Assembly (NCBI RefSeq): GCF_900113605.1
Contig: NZ_FOPY01000013.1
Location: forward strand, 62,001-126,000
Source of the DNA: Modicisalibacter xianhensis
GTDB taxonomy: Bacteria > Pseudomonadota > Gammaproteobacteria > Pseudomonadales > Halomonadaceae
DNA: 64,000 nucleotides
Direction of reading: 5' to 3'
A program made the position numbers and the translations under genes. The number at the start of each line of letters is the position of its first letter. Within the stretch, counting starts at the first letter, position 1. The notes beneath the pieces were generated by a model, which did not search any database, was not told the origin of the DNA, and worked only from the letters and a program-made list of their open reading frames with translations. Of this stretch, positions 19,449-30,306 are shown one piece after another.

Positions 19449-20771
19449 ATGCCTCATCTGGCCGGAAAGCGCATACTGCTGGGCATCAGCGCCGGCATTG
19501 CCGCCTATAAAAGTGCCCACCTGGCGCGGCTGTTGAAGAAGGCCGGCGCCGAGGTCCGCGTGGTGATGACCGAAGGTGCCCAGGCATTCATTACGCCGCT
19601 GACACTGCAGGCCCTGACCGGCGAAGCGGTACGCACCTCACTGCTCGACCCCGAAGCAGAAGCCGGCATGGGGCATATCGAACTGGCCCGCTGGGCCGAG
19701 GTGGTGCTGATCGCACCGGCGACGGCGGACCTGATGGCACGCCTCGCCCATGGCCATGCCGATGACCTGCTCACGACCCTGTGCCTGGCTACCGAGGCCG
19801 ATTGCATGATGGCACCGGCCATGAACCAAGCCATGTGGCGCCACCCGGCCACCCAGGACAATGCCGTGCGTCTTGCGGAGTACGGCTGGCGCCTGCTGGG
19901 GCCCGATGCAGGTGACCAGGCATGTGGCGACGTCGGCCCCGGCCGCATGCTGGAGCCGGAAAGCATCGTGGCGATGCTCTCCACTGCGACAGAACCGCTG
20001 CCTCTCGCGCCGGAACCCCTCGCTATACCGGCCACCGCCATGCCGGACCACGCCACGGCACTCGATGCGCTGGGCCTGACCATCACGTTGACCGCCGGGC
20101 CGACACGCGAACCGCTCGATCCGGTGCGCTACCTGACCAACCACAGTTCGGGCAAGATGGGCTATGCCCTGGCTACCGCCGCTGCCCGGCATGGCGCCCG
20201 GGTTCGCCTGATCAGCGGCCCGGTCAGCCTGGCAACGCCAGCCGGTGTCGAGCGCATCGACGTCGAGTCGGCCAGCGAGATGCTCGAAGCGGCACGCCAG
20301 GCCATTGCCGACAGTGACATCTTCATCGGCTGCGCCGCGGTCGCCGACTACCGGGCCGAGCAGTATAACGAGCACAAGATCAAGAAGACCCCGGGCGACG
20401 AGACGCTGGTACTCCGCCTGGTCAAGAATCCCGATATCGTGGCCACCATGGCCTCTGCCGAGCCGCGCCCGTTCGTGGTTGGTTTCGCCGCCGAGACTCG
20501 CGATGTCGAGGCCTACGCCCGTGACAAGCTGGAGCGCAAGAACCTGGACATGATCGTCGCCAACGACGTCAGCCAGTCCGGCCTGGGCTTCGGCGCCGAC
20601 GAGAACGCCGCCGTGCTGCTGTGGCGCGACGCCGACAACGAACCGGGCCGCCTCGAGCTGCCGCCCCAGAGCAAGGCCACGCTGGCCGATGCGATCATTG
20701 CTACTGTCGTGGCGCGCTTTCACGCCACGCAACGCGAGGCGCGAAAGGCGCCCCAACAGGACACGCCATGA
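19449..20771 (+). CDS. coaBC: Bifunctional phosphopantothenoylcysteine decarboxylase/synthetase
   Basis: A 440-residue bifunctional enzyme for two steps of coenzyme A synthesis. The N-terminal CoaC flavoprotein half has [19 protein letters not shown] with the active His, PAMNQAMW and ACGDVGPGR with its Cys. The C-terminal CoaB half has [27 protein letters not shown] and KIKK. An upstream TTG (19440) is possible, but the ATG at 19449 fits the family. It overlaps dut by four bases (ATGA), so the two are translationally coupled. Confidence 0.96.
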   Translation: MPHLAGKRILLGISAGIAAYKSAHLARLLKKAGAEVRVVMTEGAQAFITPLTLQALTGEAVRTSLLDPEAEAGMGHIELARWAEVVLIAPATADLMARLAHGHADDLLTTLCLATEADCMMAPAMNQAMWRHPATQDNAVRLAEYGWRLLGPDAGDQACGDVGPGRMLEPESIVAMLSTATEPLPLAPEPLAIPATAMPDHATALDALGLTITLTAGPTREPLDPVRYLTNHSSGKMGYALATAAARHGARVRLISGPVSLATPAGVERIDVESASEMLEAARQAIADSDIFIGCAAVADYRAEQYNEHKIKKTPGDETLVLRLVKNPDIVATMASAEPRPFVVGFAAETRDVEAYARDKLERKNLDMIVANDVSQSGLGFGADENAAVLLWRDADNEPGRLELPPQSKATLADAIIATVVARFHATQREARKAPQQDTP

Positions 20772-21253
20772 ACGACGTTTCGACACCTGCTGCTACCCGC
20801 GGCACCCGGCTTTCCGTCAAGATTCTCGACGAACGGGTTCATCAATACCCGTTGCCGCACTATGCAACCCAAGGCAGCGCCGGCATGGACCTGCGTGCAC
20901 TGCTCGATGCGCCGCTGGTGCTCGCCCCCGGCGAATGCGAGCTGGTCCGCACCGGGCTGGCCGTACATATCGCCGATCCTGGTCTTGCCGGCCTGATACT
21001 GCCGCGTTCGGGCCTGGGCCATAAACATGGCATCGTACTGGGCAACCTGGTTGGACTGATCGACTCTGACTACCAAGGTGAGCTGATGATTTCCGTCTGG
21101 AATCGTGGCCAGCACCCGTTCACGCTGGAACCCGGCGAACGCCTGGCGCAGTACATGCTCGTGCCCGTCGTCCAGGCCGAACTCGATATCGTCGAGGATT
21201 TCGACACTAGCCTGCGTGGCGCAGGTGGCTTCGGCCATTCGGGCCGCCATTGA
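20768..21253 (+). CDS. dut: Deoxyuridine 5'-triphosphate nucleotidohydrolase
   Basis: A 161-residue trimeric dUTPase (dUTP to dUMP and PPi). Five family motifs are visible in order: [47 protein letters not shown] and the C-terminal [10 protein letters not shown]. Start by ATGA overlap with coaBC. An N-terminal extension of about 20 residues, compared with E. coli, precedes the first strand. Confidence 0.97.
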   Translation: MNDVSTPAATRGTRLSVKILDERVHQYPLPHYATQGSAGMDLRALLDAPLVLAPGECELVRTGLAVHIADPGLAGLILPRSGLGHKHGIVLGNLVGLIDSDYQGELMISVWNRGQHPFTLEPGERLAQYMLVPVVQAELDIVEDFDTSLRGAGGFGHSGRH

Positions 21254-21355
21254 CAGCATGCTTGCCCGCTCCGGCGAGGCAGTCTTTTCAGGAAGTGCCC
21301 GGCCCAACCCAATGCCGGGAGACATAACGACATCCGTCGACACCAAGGAGGGAGC

Positions 21356-22738
21356 ATGACCCAGATTACCCCATCCATTTTCCGCGCCTACGATATCCGC
21401 GGCATCGTGGACGATACGCTGACTGACGAAAGCGTCGAACTGATCGGCCGGGGCATCGGCAGCGAAGCCGCCAAGCGCGGCGAATCCACCGTGGTGGTCG
21501 CCAGGGACGGACGCCTGTCGGGCCAGCGCTTCAAGGACGCCCTGACCCGCGGCCTCAATGCCGCCGGACGCGACGTCATCGATATCGGCATGGTGCCGAC
21601 GCCGGTCCTCTATTTCGCGACCTACGTGCTCGACGGCACGGCTTCGGGCGTGATGGTGACCGGTAGCCACAATCCACCGGACTACAACGGCTTCAAGATC
21701 GTACTGGGTGGCGAGACGCTGTCCGGCGATGCCATTACCGCCCTATACGAGCGCATCAAGAACGACGATCTGGAAAGCGGCGAGGGCTCGGTGCGTGAGC
21801 ACGACATTCGCGACGCCTACCTGGAGCGCATCCTCGGCGACGTCACGCTGAGCCGCCCAGTCAAGGCCGTCGTCGACTGCGGTAACGGCGTGACAGGCGA
21901 ACTGGGCCCCAAGCTGATCGAGCGTTTGGGCGTCGAGACAATCCGCCTGTTCGACGATATCGACGGCACCTTCCCCAACCATCACCCCGATCCCGGCAAA
22001 CTCGAGAACCTCGAGGATGTGATTGCCAAGGTGAAGGAGACCGGTGCCGACATCGGCCTGGCCTTCGATGGCGACGGCGACCGCCTGGGCGTGGTCACGC
22101 CCAAGGGCGAAGTGATCTATCCCGACCGCCTGATGATGGCCTTTTCCGAAGACATGTTGATGCGCAATCCCGGCGCCCGGGTGATATTCGACGTCAAGTG
22201 CACCAGCAACCTGGCCCAGGTCATCGAGAAGGCCGGCGGCACGCCGGAAATGTGGCGCACCGGGCATTCGCTGATCAAGGCGCGCATGAAGGAGACCGGC
22301 GCCCAACTGGCCGGCGAGATGAGCGGACACATTTTCTTCCAGGAGCGCTGGTACGGCTTCGATGACGGCATCTACGGCGCGGCGCGCCTGCTCGAGATTC
22401 TCTCCAAGCAGGACGACGATGCCGACACCTTCTTCCATCATTTCCCGCAGGATCTCGGCACCCCCGAGCTCAACGTCAAGGTCACCGACGACAACAAGTT
22501 CGCGATCGTCGATAAACTGGCCAAGGAAGGCGACTTCGGTAACGATGGCGTAAAGACGACCTTGGACGGTATCCGCGTCGATTACCCCGATGGCTGGGGC
22601 CTGTGCCGCGCCTCCAACACCACGCCGGTGCTGGTGCTACGCTTCGAGGGCAAGAGCCAAGAGGCGCTCGAACGCATCCAGTCCAGCTTCCGCGACGCAC
22701 TCAAGCAGGTCGCGCCGGATGCCGAACTGCCGTTCTAG
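21356..22738 (+). CDS. algC: Phosphomannomutase/phosphoglucomutase
   Basis: A 460-residue alpha-D-phosphohexomutase of the AlgC type, interconverting mannose or glucose 6- and 1-phosphates for surface polysaccharide and nucleotide-sugar synthesis. Ser of the active-site TGSHNPP (about residue 104), the magnesium loop DGDGDR (about 238-243), the sugar loop GEMSGH and the phosphate-binding RASNTTP near the end are intact. In Pseudomonas algC is likewise between dut and argB. The name is by similarity; alginate production is not implied. Confidence 0.93.
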   Translation: MTQITPSIFRAYDIRGIVDDTLTDESVELIGRGIGSEAAKRGESTVVVARDGRLSGQRFKDALTRGLNAAGRDVIDIGMVPTPVLYFATYVLDGTASGVMVTGSHNPPDYNGFKIVLGGETLSGDAITALYERIKNDDLESGEGSVREHDIRDAYLERILGDVTLSRPVKAVVDCGNGVTGELGPKLIERLGVETIRLFDDIDGTFPNHHPDPGKLENLEDVIAKVKETGADIGLAFDGDGDRLGVVTPKGEVIYPDRLMMAFSEDMLMRNPGARVIFDVKCTSNLAQVIEKAGGTPEMWRTGHSLIKARMKETGAQLAGEMSGHIFFQERWYGFDDGIYGAARLLEILSKQDDDADTFFHHFPQDLGTPELNVKVTDDNKFAIVDKLAKEGDFGNDGVKTTLDGIRVDYPDGWGLCRASNTTPVLVLRFEGKSQEALERIQSSFRDALKQVAPDAELPF

Positions 22739-22793
22739 GCATTCTCCAGAAGCGCTTGCGCTTACCGGCCTTCAGATACACCCTGAACGCCAT

Positions 22794-22817
22794 GTCGTCG
22801 GCCTGCGGGCCGACGAC
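22794..22817 (+). terminator. Hairpin between algC and argB
   Basis: GTCGTCGGCC pairs with GGCCGACGAC around TGCG, followed by TCGTTTGAT. It may end part of the algC transcripts; the weak T run leaves read-through into argB likely. Confidence 0.5.
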
Positions 22818-22840
22818 TCGTTTGATACTGAGGAGACTGA

Positions 22841-23758
<918 letters not shown>

Positions 23759-23772
23759 ACAACGCTCACCAG

Positions 23773-23797
23773 CGCACTGCACGTCGGGTGCAGTGCG
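23773..23797 (+). terminator. argB terminator
   Basis: CGCACTGCAC pairs with GTGCAGTGCG around GTCGG, followed by TTGTCTCG. It lies 14 bases after the argB stop. Confidence 0.6.
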
Positions 23798-23885
23798 TTG
23801 TCTCGCCATTGAATGTTGCCGTTTGCCCTGGCTCGTCCCCCCAAGTACGATTAGCGGGACCATAAAATATTACTAGAAGAACGCC

Positions 23886-24503
23886 ATGACGCAGGCTACT
23901 ACCAAGCAGAGTCGCCGGGAGCAGATTCTCCAGGCGCTTGCGCTGATGCTCGAAGAAGATAGCGGAAAACGCATCACCACCGCTTCGCTGGCTCGTCAGG
24001 TCGGCGTTTCGGAAGCCGCACTCTATCGCCATTTCCCGAGCAAGGCGCGCATGTTCGAAGGGTTGATCGAGTTCATCGAGGAAAGCCTGTTCGAACGCAT
24101 CCGACGCATCCTCGACGAGACGCCCGATGCCCCGTCACGTTGCCAGCATATCCTGATGCTGCTGCTGGGCTTCGCCGAAAAGAACCCCGGCCTGTGCCGG
24201 CTGCTCAACGGCGATGCGCTGACCGGCGAGACCGCCCGCCTGCGCGTACGCATGGGACAGCTTTTCGAGCGCCTGGAAACCCAGCTCAAGCAGATACTGC
24301 GCGAGGCCGAACTGCGCGACGGTCTGCGCACCACCCTGCCGGTCTCATCGGCGGCCAATCTGTTGCTGGCCTATGCCGAAGGGCGTATCGGCCAGTACGT
24401 ACGTAGCGACTTCAAGCGACTGCCCACGGACTACTGGAATGAACAATGGTCGCTGCTCTCGGCACAGTTGCTTGCCCCCGTACCCACAATCGCTCGCGCT
24501 TGA
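23886..24503 (+). CDS. slmA: Nucleoid occlusion factor SlmA
   Basis: A 205-residue TetR-fold DNA-binding protein that blocks FtsZ ring assembly over the nucleoid. The helix-turn-helix region ([36 protein letters not shown]) matches SlmA rather than ligand-responsive TetR regulators, and the position after dut-algC-argB is the conserved one. Length equals the usual 198 or so. The window also carries minCDE, so both division-site placement systems are encoded close together. Confidence 0.93.
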   Translation: MTQATTKQSRREQILQALALMLEEDSGKRITTASLARQVGVSEAALYRHFPSKARMFEGLIEFIEESLFERIRRILDETPDAPSRCQHILMLLLGFAEKNPGLCRLLNGDALTGETARLRVRMGQLFERLETQLKQILREAELRDGLRTTLPVSSAANLLLAYAEGRIGQYVRSDFKRLPTDYWNEQWSLLSAQLLAPVPTIARA

Positions 24504-24526
24504 TCCACTTCGTGTCGCCATGACAA

Positions 24527-24556
24527 AAGCGCCCGGCAATCGCTTGCCGGGCGCTT
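24527..24556 (-). terminator. rpoH terminator
   Basis: AAGCGCCCGGCAA pairs perfectly with TTGCCGGGCGCTT around a 4-base loop. On the minus strand it is followed by TTGTCATGG; it lies 33 bases after the rpoH stop and also serves the end of the convergent slmA. Confidence 0.75.
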
Positions 24557-24589
24557 CGCATCCTGGGACTGGAGTCACTCGCCGTGCCG

Positions 24590-25456
24590 TCAGGCGACCA
24601 TCGCCTCACCCAGTTGCTGGCGAATCTTCTTCATGGCGTTCTTCTCGAGCTGCCGAATACGCTCGGCAGATACCCCGTAGACATCAGCCAATTCATGCAG
24701 GGTCGCCTTGTTCTCGGCCAACCAGCGGCTCTGCAGGATATGCCGCGAGCGCTCGTCCAGCCCAGCCAGGGCATCCTGCAGGCGCCGGGTGGAATCTTCC
24801 TCCCAGTCGCTGTCCTCGAGCTGGACCGCCGGATCGTAGCGGCTGTCCTCGAGATAATGCACCGGCGCCTGATAGGGCTGCTCTTCGTCATCGGCAGGCG
24901 AAGCGTCGAAGCCAGCATCGAACGCCGACAGGCGTCCTTCCATCTCGCGCACCACCTCGGGCTTGACGTCCAGATCCTTGGCAATGGCATCGACTTCGTC
25001 ATTGTTCAGCCAGGCCAGGCGCTTCTTGGCGCTACGCAGATTGAAGAACAGCTTGCGCTGGGCCTTGGTCGTGGCGATCTTGACGATACGCCAGTTGCGC
25101 AGCACGAACTCGTGGATCTCGGCCTTAATCCAGTGCACGGCGAAAGAGACCAGACGAACCCCCTGGTTCGGGTCGAAGCGCTTGACGGCCTTCATCAGGC
25201 CCACATTGCCTTCCTGGATCAGGTCGGCCTGCGGCAGCCCATAGCCGGAATAGCTGCGTGCAATATGCACGACGAAGCGCAGATGAGACATGACCAGGCG
25301 GCGGGCCGCCTCAAGATCACTGTGCTCATGCAGGCGGAAGGCCAGCTCGCGCTCTTCCTCGACAGTCAGCACGGCGATGCTGTTGACTGCCTGGATGTAG
25401 CCATTCAGATCATGGCCCGGCGAAAGCTGGCCAATAGGCTGAAGACTGGTGCTCAT
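24590..25456 (-). CDS. rpoH: RNA polymerase sigma-32 factor
   Basis: A 288-residue heat-shock sigma factor. Region 2 ([38 protein letters not shown]) and region 4 ([32 protein letters not shown]) are clear, and the RpoH box QRKLFFNLR is exact. ATG at 25456 (MSTSLQPIG) has GGAGA upstream; in-frame ATGs at 25471 and 25558 are less likely. As in E. coli it follows the ftsYEX cluster in the same direction. Confidence 0.96.
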   Translation of the reverse strand: MSTSLQPIGQLSPGHDLNGYIQAVNSIAVLTVEEERELAFRLHEHSDLEAARRLVMSHLRFVVHIARSYSGYGLPQADLIQEGNVGLMKAVKRFDPNQGVRLVSFAVHWIKAEIHEFVLRNWRIVKIATTKAQRKLFFNLRSAKKRLAWLNNDEVDAIAKDLDVKPEVVREMEGRLSAFDAGFDASPADDEEQPYQAPVHYLEDSRYDPAVQLEDSDWEEDSTRRLQDALAGLDERSRHILQSRWLAENKATLHELADVYGVSAERIRQLEKNAMKKIRQQLGEAMVA

Positions 25457-25617
25457 GCAGAATGTCTCCATGTTGCCCAAGAAGCGGGGAGCCCTATTGG
25501 CGGCTCGCCCGGCAATAATTAGACGCCTAACATAACGTTGCGCCTCATAGGACTGCAACTACAGCGTAAAGTTCCGCGGGCCGCAAGCCCGACAAACCAC
25601 CCTGCTGCCGTTCCAGG

Positions 25618-26625
25618 CTAGCGTGGCCGGATGTCCTTGAGATGACGGCTTACCGCCATCCAGCTGCCCAACCAGCCTAGTAGTGTACTAGAAATCAAAA
25701 GGGTTGCCGAACCTTCAACCCCTAACGTCGGCATGACGAACGATGCGCCGTAGCTCTGCGCCAGTGCCTGGACCGGCGCCGCCAGCCACTGCCCACCCAG
25801 AGCCAGCATGGCCCAGGCGAGCAACCCGCCCCCCAGGCCGTACCAGGCCCCACTGTACAGGAAGGGACGACGCACGAAGGCATGTGTGGCACCGATCAGT
25901 GTCACTACCTCGATCTCCTGGCGGCGGCTCTCCACCGCCAACCGAATGGTATTGCCAACGATCAGCAATACCCCGAGGCCAAACAGTAATGCCAGCGCCA
26001 GCGTCAGTCGTTGACCCAGCTCAGCCAGGCGATTCAGGCGCTCGAGCCAGGCCAGGTCCAGGCGCACCTCGTCGACGCCACCGACATCCTCCAGTCGCTC
26101 GCTCAGGTCGCGCACGGCTTGCGGCGTCACGTCGATCGGCGAGACGATGATGCTGGCCGGCAACGGATTCTCGTCCAGCTCGCTCAGGGCATCGTCGAGC
26201 CCCAGGGCCTGCTGGAACTCGGCCATGCCCTCGGCCGCCGTAACCAGGCGGGCCCCGGCTACACCCGGACGATTGCGCAGCGTATCGGCCACCTCCATGG
26301 CCTGCGCTTCATCGATCGACGCCGATAGATAGACCGTCAGCGTGGCGCTCTCGTCGAGTTCGGTATCCAGCACCTTGGCGCTGTCCATGACCAGCCACAG
26401 GGCACAAGGCAGAATCAAGGCAATCGCGATGGCCACCATGGTCAGCAGGCTGGCTACCGGCCGACGTACCAGCCGGTACGCGCTGTCACGGGCCATGGCC
26501 CGGTGGTGGCGACTCCAGGCACGAACACGGCTATTCAGTCCAGTGCGCTGGCTTCTGGCCCCCCGCCGAGACGCAGTGTCGCGGGACGCTGGTTTCTGGG
26601 TTTGCCGGGAGGTACCGGAGGTCAT
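25618..26625 (-). CDS. ftsX: Cell division protein FtsX
   Basis: A 335-residue inner-membrane protein of the FtsEX complex that controls septal peptidoglycan hydrolysis. After a basic N-terminal tail of about 45 residues there is one membrane helix (about 60-85), a periplasmic domain (about 90-220) and three more helices in the C-terminal half. The ATG at 26625 overlaps the ftsE stop (ATGA) and has GGGAGG upstream. The long Arg/Ser-rich cytoplasmic tail is similar to other gammaproteobacterial FtsX. Confidence 0.95.
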   Translation of the reverse strand: MTSGTSRQTQKPASRDTASRRGARSQRTGLNSRVRAWSRHHRAMARDSAYRLVRRPVASLLTMVAIAIALILPCALWLVMDSAKVLDTELDESATLTVYLSASIDEAQAMEVADTLRNRPGVAGARLVTAAEGMAEFQQALGLDDALSELDENPLPASIIVSPIDVTPQAVRDLSERLEDVGGVDEVRLDLAWLERLNRLAELGQRLTLALALLFGLGVLLIVGNTIRLAVESRRQEIEVVTLIGATHAFVRRPFLYSGAWYGLGGGLLAWAMLALGGQWLAAPVQALAQSYGASFVMPTLGVEGSATLLISSTLLGWLGSWMAVSRHLKDIRPR

Positions 26626-27302
26626 ACGGCCTCCCAAGCGGCGTGCTCGTCGGCGATCAGTCTTCCCTCGCGCAGCCGCAGCACCCGGTGGCGCAGGCGG
26701 GCGATCAATGCCAGGTCATGGCTGGCGATCATGACCGTGGTGCCGATACGATTGAAGTCCTCGAACAGGCGCATGATATCGGCCGACAGCTGTGGGTCCA
26801 GGTTCCCGGTGGGCTCGTCGGCGAGCAGCAGCGCCGGCTTGTTGACCACTGCCCGCGCGATACCGATACGCTGCTGCTCACCACCGGAGAGCTCGATGGG
26901 CAGGGCTTTCTCGCGATGCAACAGGCCGACCTTGTCGAGAGCCGCTCGCACACGCCGGGCCGCCTCATGAGGCTCGAGGCCCTGGATTTCCAGCGGCAAT
27001 GCCACGTTGGCAAACACGTCGCGATCGAAGAGAAGCTGGTGATCCTGGAAGACCACACCGATCTGGCGGCGGTAGAACGGGATCTGGCTGGCATGCAGCC
27101 GATCGATATCGTAGCCGGCCACCAGGATGCGTCCACGCGAGGGACGCTCGAGACGCATGATCAGACGCAGCAACGAACTCTTGCCGGCCCCCGAGTGACC
27201 GGTAAGAAAGACCATTTCGCCGCGCTGCACGCTGAAGTTGATGTCGGCGAGCGCCTCGAAACGCCCACCGTAACGCTTGCCTACGTGCTCAAAAGCGATC
27301 AT
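26622..27302 (-). CDS. ftsE: Cell division ATP-binding protein FtsE
   Basis: A 226-residue ABC-type ATPase, partner of FtsX. Walker [10 protein letters not shown] (about 36-44), signature ELSGGEQQR, Walker [14 protein letters not shown] and the switch His in IASHD are all intact. Its ATG overlaps the ftsY stop by four bases and its stop overlaps ftsX, making a tightly coupled ftsY-ftsE-ftsX operon. Confidence 0.97.
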   Translation of the reverse strand: MIAFEHVGKRYGGRFEALADINFSVQRGEMVFLTGHSGAGKSSLLRLIMRLERPSRGRILVAGYDIDRLHASQIPFYRRQIGVVFQDHQLLFDRDVFANVALPLEIQGLEPHEAARRVRAALDKVGLLHREKALPIELSGGEQQRIGIARAVVNKPALLLADEPTGNLDPQLSADIMRLFEDFNRIGTTVMIASHDLALIARLRHRVLRLREGRLIADEHAAWEAV

Positions 27303-28822
27303 GCCGCGTTCTCGTCATCCTGCGAGAACAGTGCACCAACGAAGTCATCCGCCGCGAAGGGACGCAAGTCGTCCAGGGTTTCACCGACCCCGATGAAGCG
27401 GATCGGCGTACCCAACTGCTTGGCCAGGGCGAAGATGATACCGCCCTTGGCGGTACCGTCGAGCTTGGTCAGGGTGATGCCGGTGACCGGCACAGCCTCG
27501 TTGAAGGTGCTTGCCTGGGCCAGGGCGTTCTGACCGGTGCCGGCATCGAGTACCAGCATCACTTCGTGGGGCGCCGCCTCGTCGAGCTTGGCCATCACTC
27601 GGCGCACCTTCTTGAGCTCTTCCATCAGGTGCCCCTTGTTGTGCAGCCGCCCCGCGGTATCGGCGATCAATACATCGACCTTGCGCGCCCTGGCAGCCTC
27701 AAGGGCATCGTAGATGACCGATGCGCTATCGGCGCCGGTATGCTGGGCGACGACCGGCACCTGGTTACGCTCGCCCCACACCTTGAGCTGCTCCACTGCG
27801 GCGGCACGGAAAGTATCGCCGGCGGCGAGCATGACGCTGCGCCCTTCGGCCTGGAAGCGCTTGGTCAGCTTGCCGATGGTGGTGGTCTTGCCGACCCCGT
27901 TGACACCGACCATGAGGATCACGAACGGCCCCTCACCCTTGGGGGGCAGCGCCAGCGGCGTGGCCACCGGGGCGAGCAGTTCGGTCAGTTCTTCCTGCAG
28001 CGCCCGGTAGAGCGCCTGCGGGTCGTTGAGTTCCTTGCGCGAGACCCGGGCCGAGAGATTGTCGATGATCTCGGTCGTCGCCTCGATACCCACATCGGCC
28101 ATCAACAACTGGGTCTCGAGGTCCTCCATGAGCTCGTCGTCGATCTGCTTCTTGCCCAGAAACAGGTTGGCCAGGCCGTCCGTCAGGTTGGCACGGGTCT
28201 TGCCCAGGCCAGCCTTGATGCGAGAAAACCAGCCACGTTTCTCGCTCTTGGGCTTGTCGCGCCCGGCCGTGGCCGCTGACGTCTCGTGGGGCACCTCGAC
28301 GGTCGTGTCCCCCTCGAGATCGTCCGCCGCTTCCTGGCGACGCACTTCTTCTTGGGCTTCCTCGGCGGCACGCGCCAGCGTGTCTGCCTTGGCCTCGTCA
28401 TCCTGCCGGGTATCGTCGCGGGGCGCCGCCGGAATCTCGGGCTCGGGCGCCAGCGGTTCGGGTTCCACCACCGCGGCATCATTTTCCGTCGGTACTTCGT
28501 GACCCGGCACCTCGGCCTCGGGACGCTTCACCTCCTCGGCCAGCGACTCGCGGGGGGTATCCACCGGCACCTCATCGAGGGCCGTATGGGCTTCGCCCGT
28601 GGCCAGCTCACCGTCGAGAGCCTCGCGAGACGCCTCCTGTTCGAGCTCGTCGGGACGATAGTCCGTGGCCTGGGCCACCTCGGGGTCGTGTTCATGTACC
28701 GCCTCTTCCGCGGCGGATTCTACTTCGGCAGCGCGCTCTTCCGCCTCGGCGGCCTGCTGCCGCTCGAGCGCTTCCTGCTGATCAGATTCCTGCTTCTTCT
28801 TGCGCTTGAAAAAACCGAACAT
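27299..28822 (-). CDS. ftsY: Signal recognition particle receptor FtsY
   Basis: A 507-residue SRP receptor GTPase. The first 195 or so residues are the A domain, an extremely Glu/Asp/Ala-rich region with no hydrophobic stretch; then [17 protein letters not shown] opens the N domain, and the G domain has [22 protein letters not shown] and [10 protein letters not shown]. It works with Ffh, whose gene is at 50797-52224, to deliver ribosomes to the translocon. Overlaps ftsE. Confidence 0.97.
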   Translation of the reverse strand: MFGFFKRKKKQESDQQEALERQQAAEAEERAAEVESAAEEAVHEHDPEVAQATDYRPDELEQEASREALDGELATGEAHTALDEVPVDTPRESLAEEVKRPEAEVPGHEVPTENDAAVVEPEPLAPEPEIPAAPRDDTRQDDEAKADTLARAAEEAQEEVRRQEAADDLEGDTTVEVPHETSAATAGRDKPKSEKRGWFSRIKAGLGKTRANLTDGLANLFLGKKQIDDELMEDLETQLLMADVGIEATTEIIDNLSARVSRKELNDPQALYRALQEELTELLAPVATPLALPPKGEGPFVILMVGVNGVGKTTTIGKLTKRFQAEGRSVMLAAGDTFRAAAVEQLKVWGERNQVPVVAQHTGADSASVIYDALEAARARKVDVLIADTAGRLHNKGHLMEELKKVRRVMAKLDEAAPHEVMLVLDAGTGQNALAQASTFNEAVPVTGITLTKLDGTAKGGIIFALAKQLGTPIRFIGVGETLDDLRPFAADDFVGALFSQDDENAA

Positions 28823-28914
28823 GGGCGAGTTCTATGCTGTAGAGACTGTGAATCGATCCATCCTATCACTGTGCACTACCACTGTGGATAAGGCACACGT
28901 ACAATCCGGCGACC

Positions 28915-29541
28915 ATGACACGACAACGCTCTTCCCGCACGCGCCGCACTGCGCCCTCCTCGAAGGAACCATCGCGCGGCAAGCTGCGCATCATCGGCGG
29001 CCGCTTTCGTCGCCGGCTGCTGCCGGTGGCCGACAGCCCCGGTTTGCGCCCGACACCCGACCGCGTCCGCGAGACCCTGTTCAACTGGCTGGCCTTCGAC
29101 CTGGCCGGACGACACGTACTCGACCTTTTCGCCGGCACCGGCGCGCTCGGCCTGGAAGCCCTGTCGCGTGGTGCAGAGAGGGCACGCTTCGTCGAAAGCA
29201 ACGCTGGGGTGGCACGCCTGATCGAGGCCAACCTTGCCACCTTGGGCGCAACCGGCCAGGTCGTGGTGCGTGATGCCCTGGATTTTTTGGGCGAGCCCGC
29301 CACACCATTTGACGTCGTGTTTCTGGATCCTCCGTTTCGACGCGAGCTTGCGAGCCCGGCCTGCGACCTGCTCGAACGTCGCGGCTGGCTGGCCGACGAT
29401 GCGCTGATCTACGTGGAAACCGAAGCCGAGCTTCCGCCTCAGGTGCCGGGATGCTGGATGCTCCATCGTGAGGTCAAGGCAGGCGACAGCCATGGCAGGC
29501 TCTACCGGCGATGTCCGTCAGCCTCCGGAGACGCTTGCTGA
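28915..29541 (+). CDS. rsmD: 16S rRNA (guanine966-N2)-methyltransferase
   Basis: A 208-residue SAM methyltransferase. KLRIIGGRFRRRLLPV at about 22, VLDLFAGTGALGLEALSRGA (SAM site) and the catalytic VVFLDPPF motif identify RsmD. It is divergent from ftsY, the conserved arrangement in gammaproteobacteria. The basic first 20 residues are an extension. Weak ribosome site. Confidence 0.94.
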   Translation: MTRQRSSRTRRTAPSSKEPSRGKLRIIGGRFRRRLLPVADSPGLRPTPDRVRETLFNWLAFDLAGRHVLDLFAGTGALGLEALSRGAERARFVESNAGVARLIEANLATLGATGQVVVRDALDFLGEPATPFDVVFLDPPFRRELASPACDLLERRGWLADDALIYVETEAELPPQVPGCWMLHREVKAGDSHGRLYRRCPSASGDAC

Positions 29542-29611
29542 GCGACAGGACGCAGCGTACGCTGGCGGCTGGCCAGTCGCGTCAGATAACGCAAGACATC
29601 AGGAGAAAGGA

Positions 29612-29812
29612 ATGAGCATCGAACTCTTCAACCAGCTCGAGCAGAAAGTCGCCAATGCGGTCGAGTCGCTGGAAATGCTGAAAATGGAAGCTGACGAGCT
29701 TCGCGAGGAGAACACTCGCCTCAAGCAAGAGCACCAGGAATGGGAACGGCGCCTGAACGGCCTGCTGGAGAAATTCCGGGAACTGGAAGGCAGCGAAACC
29801 AGCGTCTCCTGA
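29612..29812 (+). CDS. zapB: Cell division protein ZapB
   Basis: A 66-residue coiled-coil protein (MSIELFNQLEQKVANAVESL at the start, then heptads of L/E/R) that helps to stack and position the FtsZ ring. AGGAGAAAGG lies before the ATG; an upstream open frame from 29468 overlaps rsmD and is not used. Its length and start match the ZapB/YiiU family. Confidence 0.85.
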   Translation: MSIELFNQLEQKVANAVESLEMLKMEADELREENTRLKQEHQEWERRLNGLLEKFRELEGSETSVS

Positions 29813-29850
29813 CCCTCAGACGCGCTCCTGCTGTTCTGCGCCGGTAGGGC

Positions 29851-30306
29851 TCACGCCTTGCCGGCAACCAGCGGCAGCGACATCAGCCACGCATCTTCCC
29901 GGCCTGCGCCGTTACGATAATAGCCTCGCCGAACCCCATCTTGCTGGAACCCCGCTCGCCGGTACACGGCGATGGCCGCCTGGTTCGAGGCACGTACCTC
30001 GAGTAGCAGCCGCTCACTGTTCCACGCCCTCGCCTGGGTAATTCCATGCGCCAGCAATACCGAGGCAATGCCCTGACGACGTGCCTGAGGTGCGACCGTA
30101 ATCGCCTGCAACTCGGCCTCGAATGGCAGGCGGTAGAAAACGGCAAAGCCTTGCAGGACAGCATGCGCCTTCATGCCCAGGACATGCGCCCGCTCGTCCA
30201 CAAGCGCGTTGTGTAGCTGGGCTTTTGACCACGGATGAGGCTGCCCTTCGCCCTCCAGCGCCACCAGGCCCGGCAGATCATCAAGCTCCAACCGCTCAGG
30301 ACGCAT
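29851..30306 (-). CDS. rimI: Ribosomal protein S18 alanine N-acetyltransferase
   Basis: A 151-residue GNAT acetyltransferase. The acetyl-CoA loop is in ITVAPQARRQGIASVLL, and the RASNQAAIAVYRRAGF segment is typical of RimI. The ATG at 30306 overlaps the end of the upstream gene by 11 bases, the same coupling as holD-rimI in E. coli. The wider open frame to 30456 has no family support. Confidence 0.9.
   Translation of the reverse strand: MRPERLELDDLPGLVALEGEGQPHPWSKAQLHNALVDERAHVLGMKAHAVLQGFAVFYRLPFEAELQAITVAPQARRQGIASVLLAHGITQARAWNSERLLLEVRASNQAAIAVYRRAGFQQDGVRRGYYRNGAGREDAWLMSLPLVAGKA

Noticed and set aside
23886-24503. slmA as an ordinary ligand-responsive TetR regulator
   Set aside because: The recognition-helix region and the position after dut-argB match SlmA.
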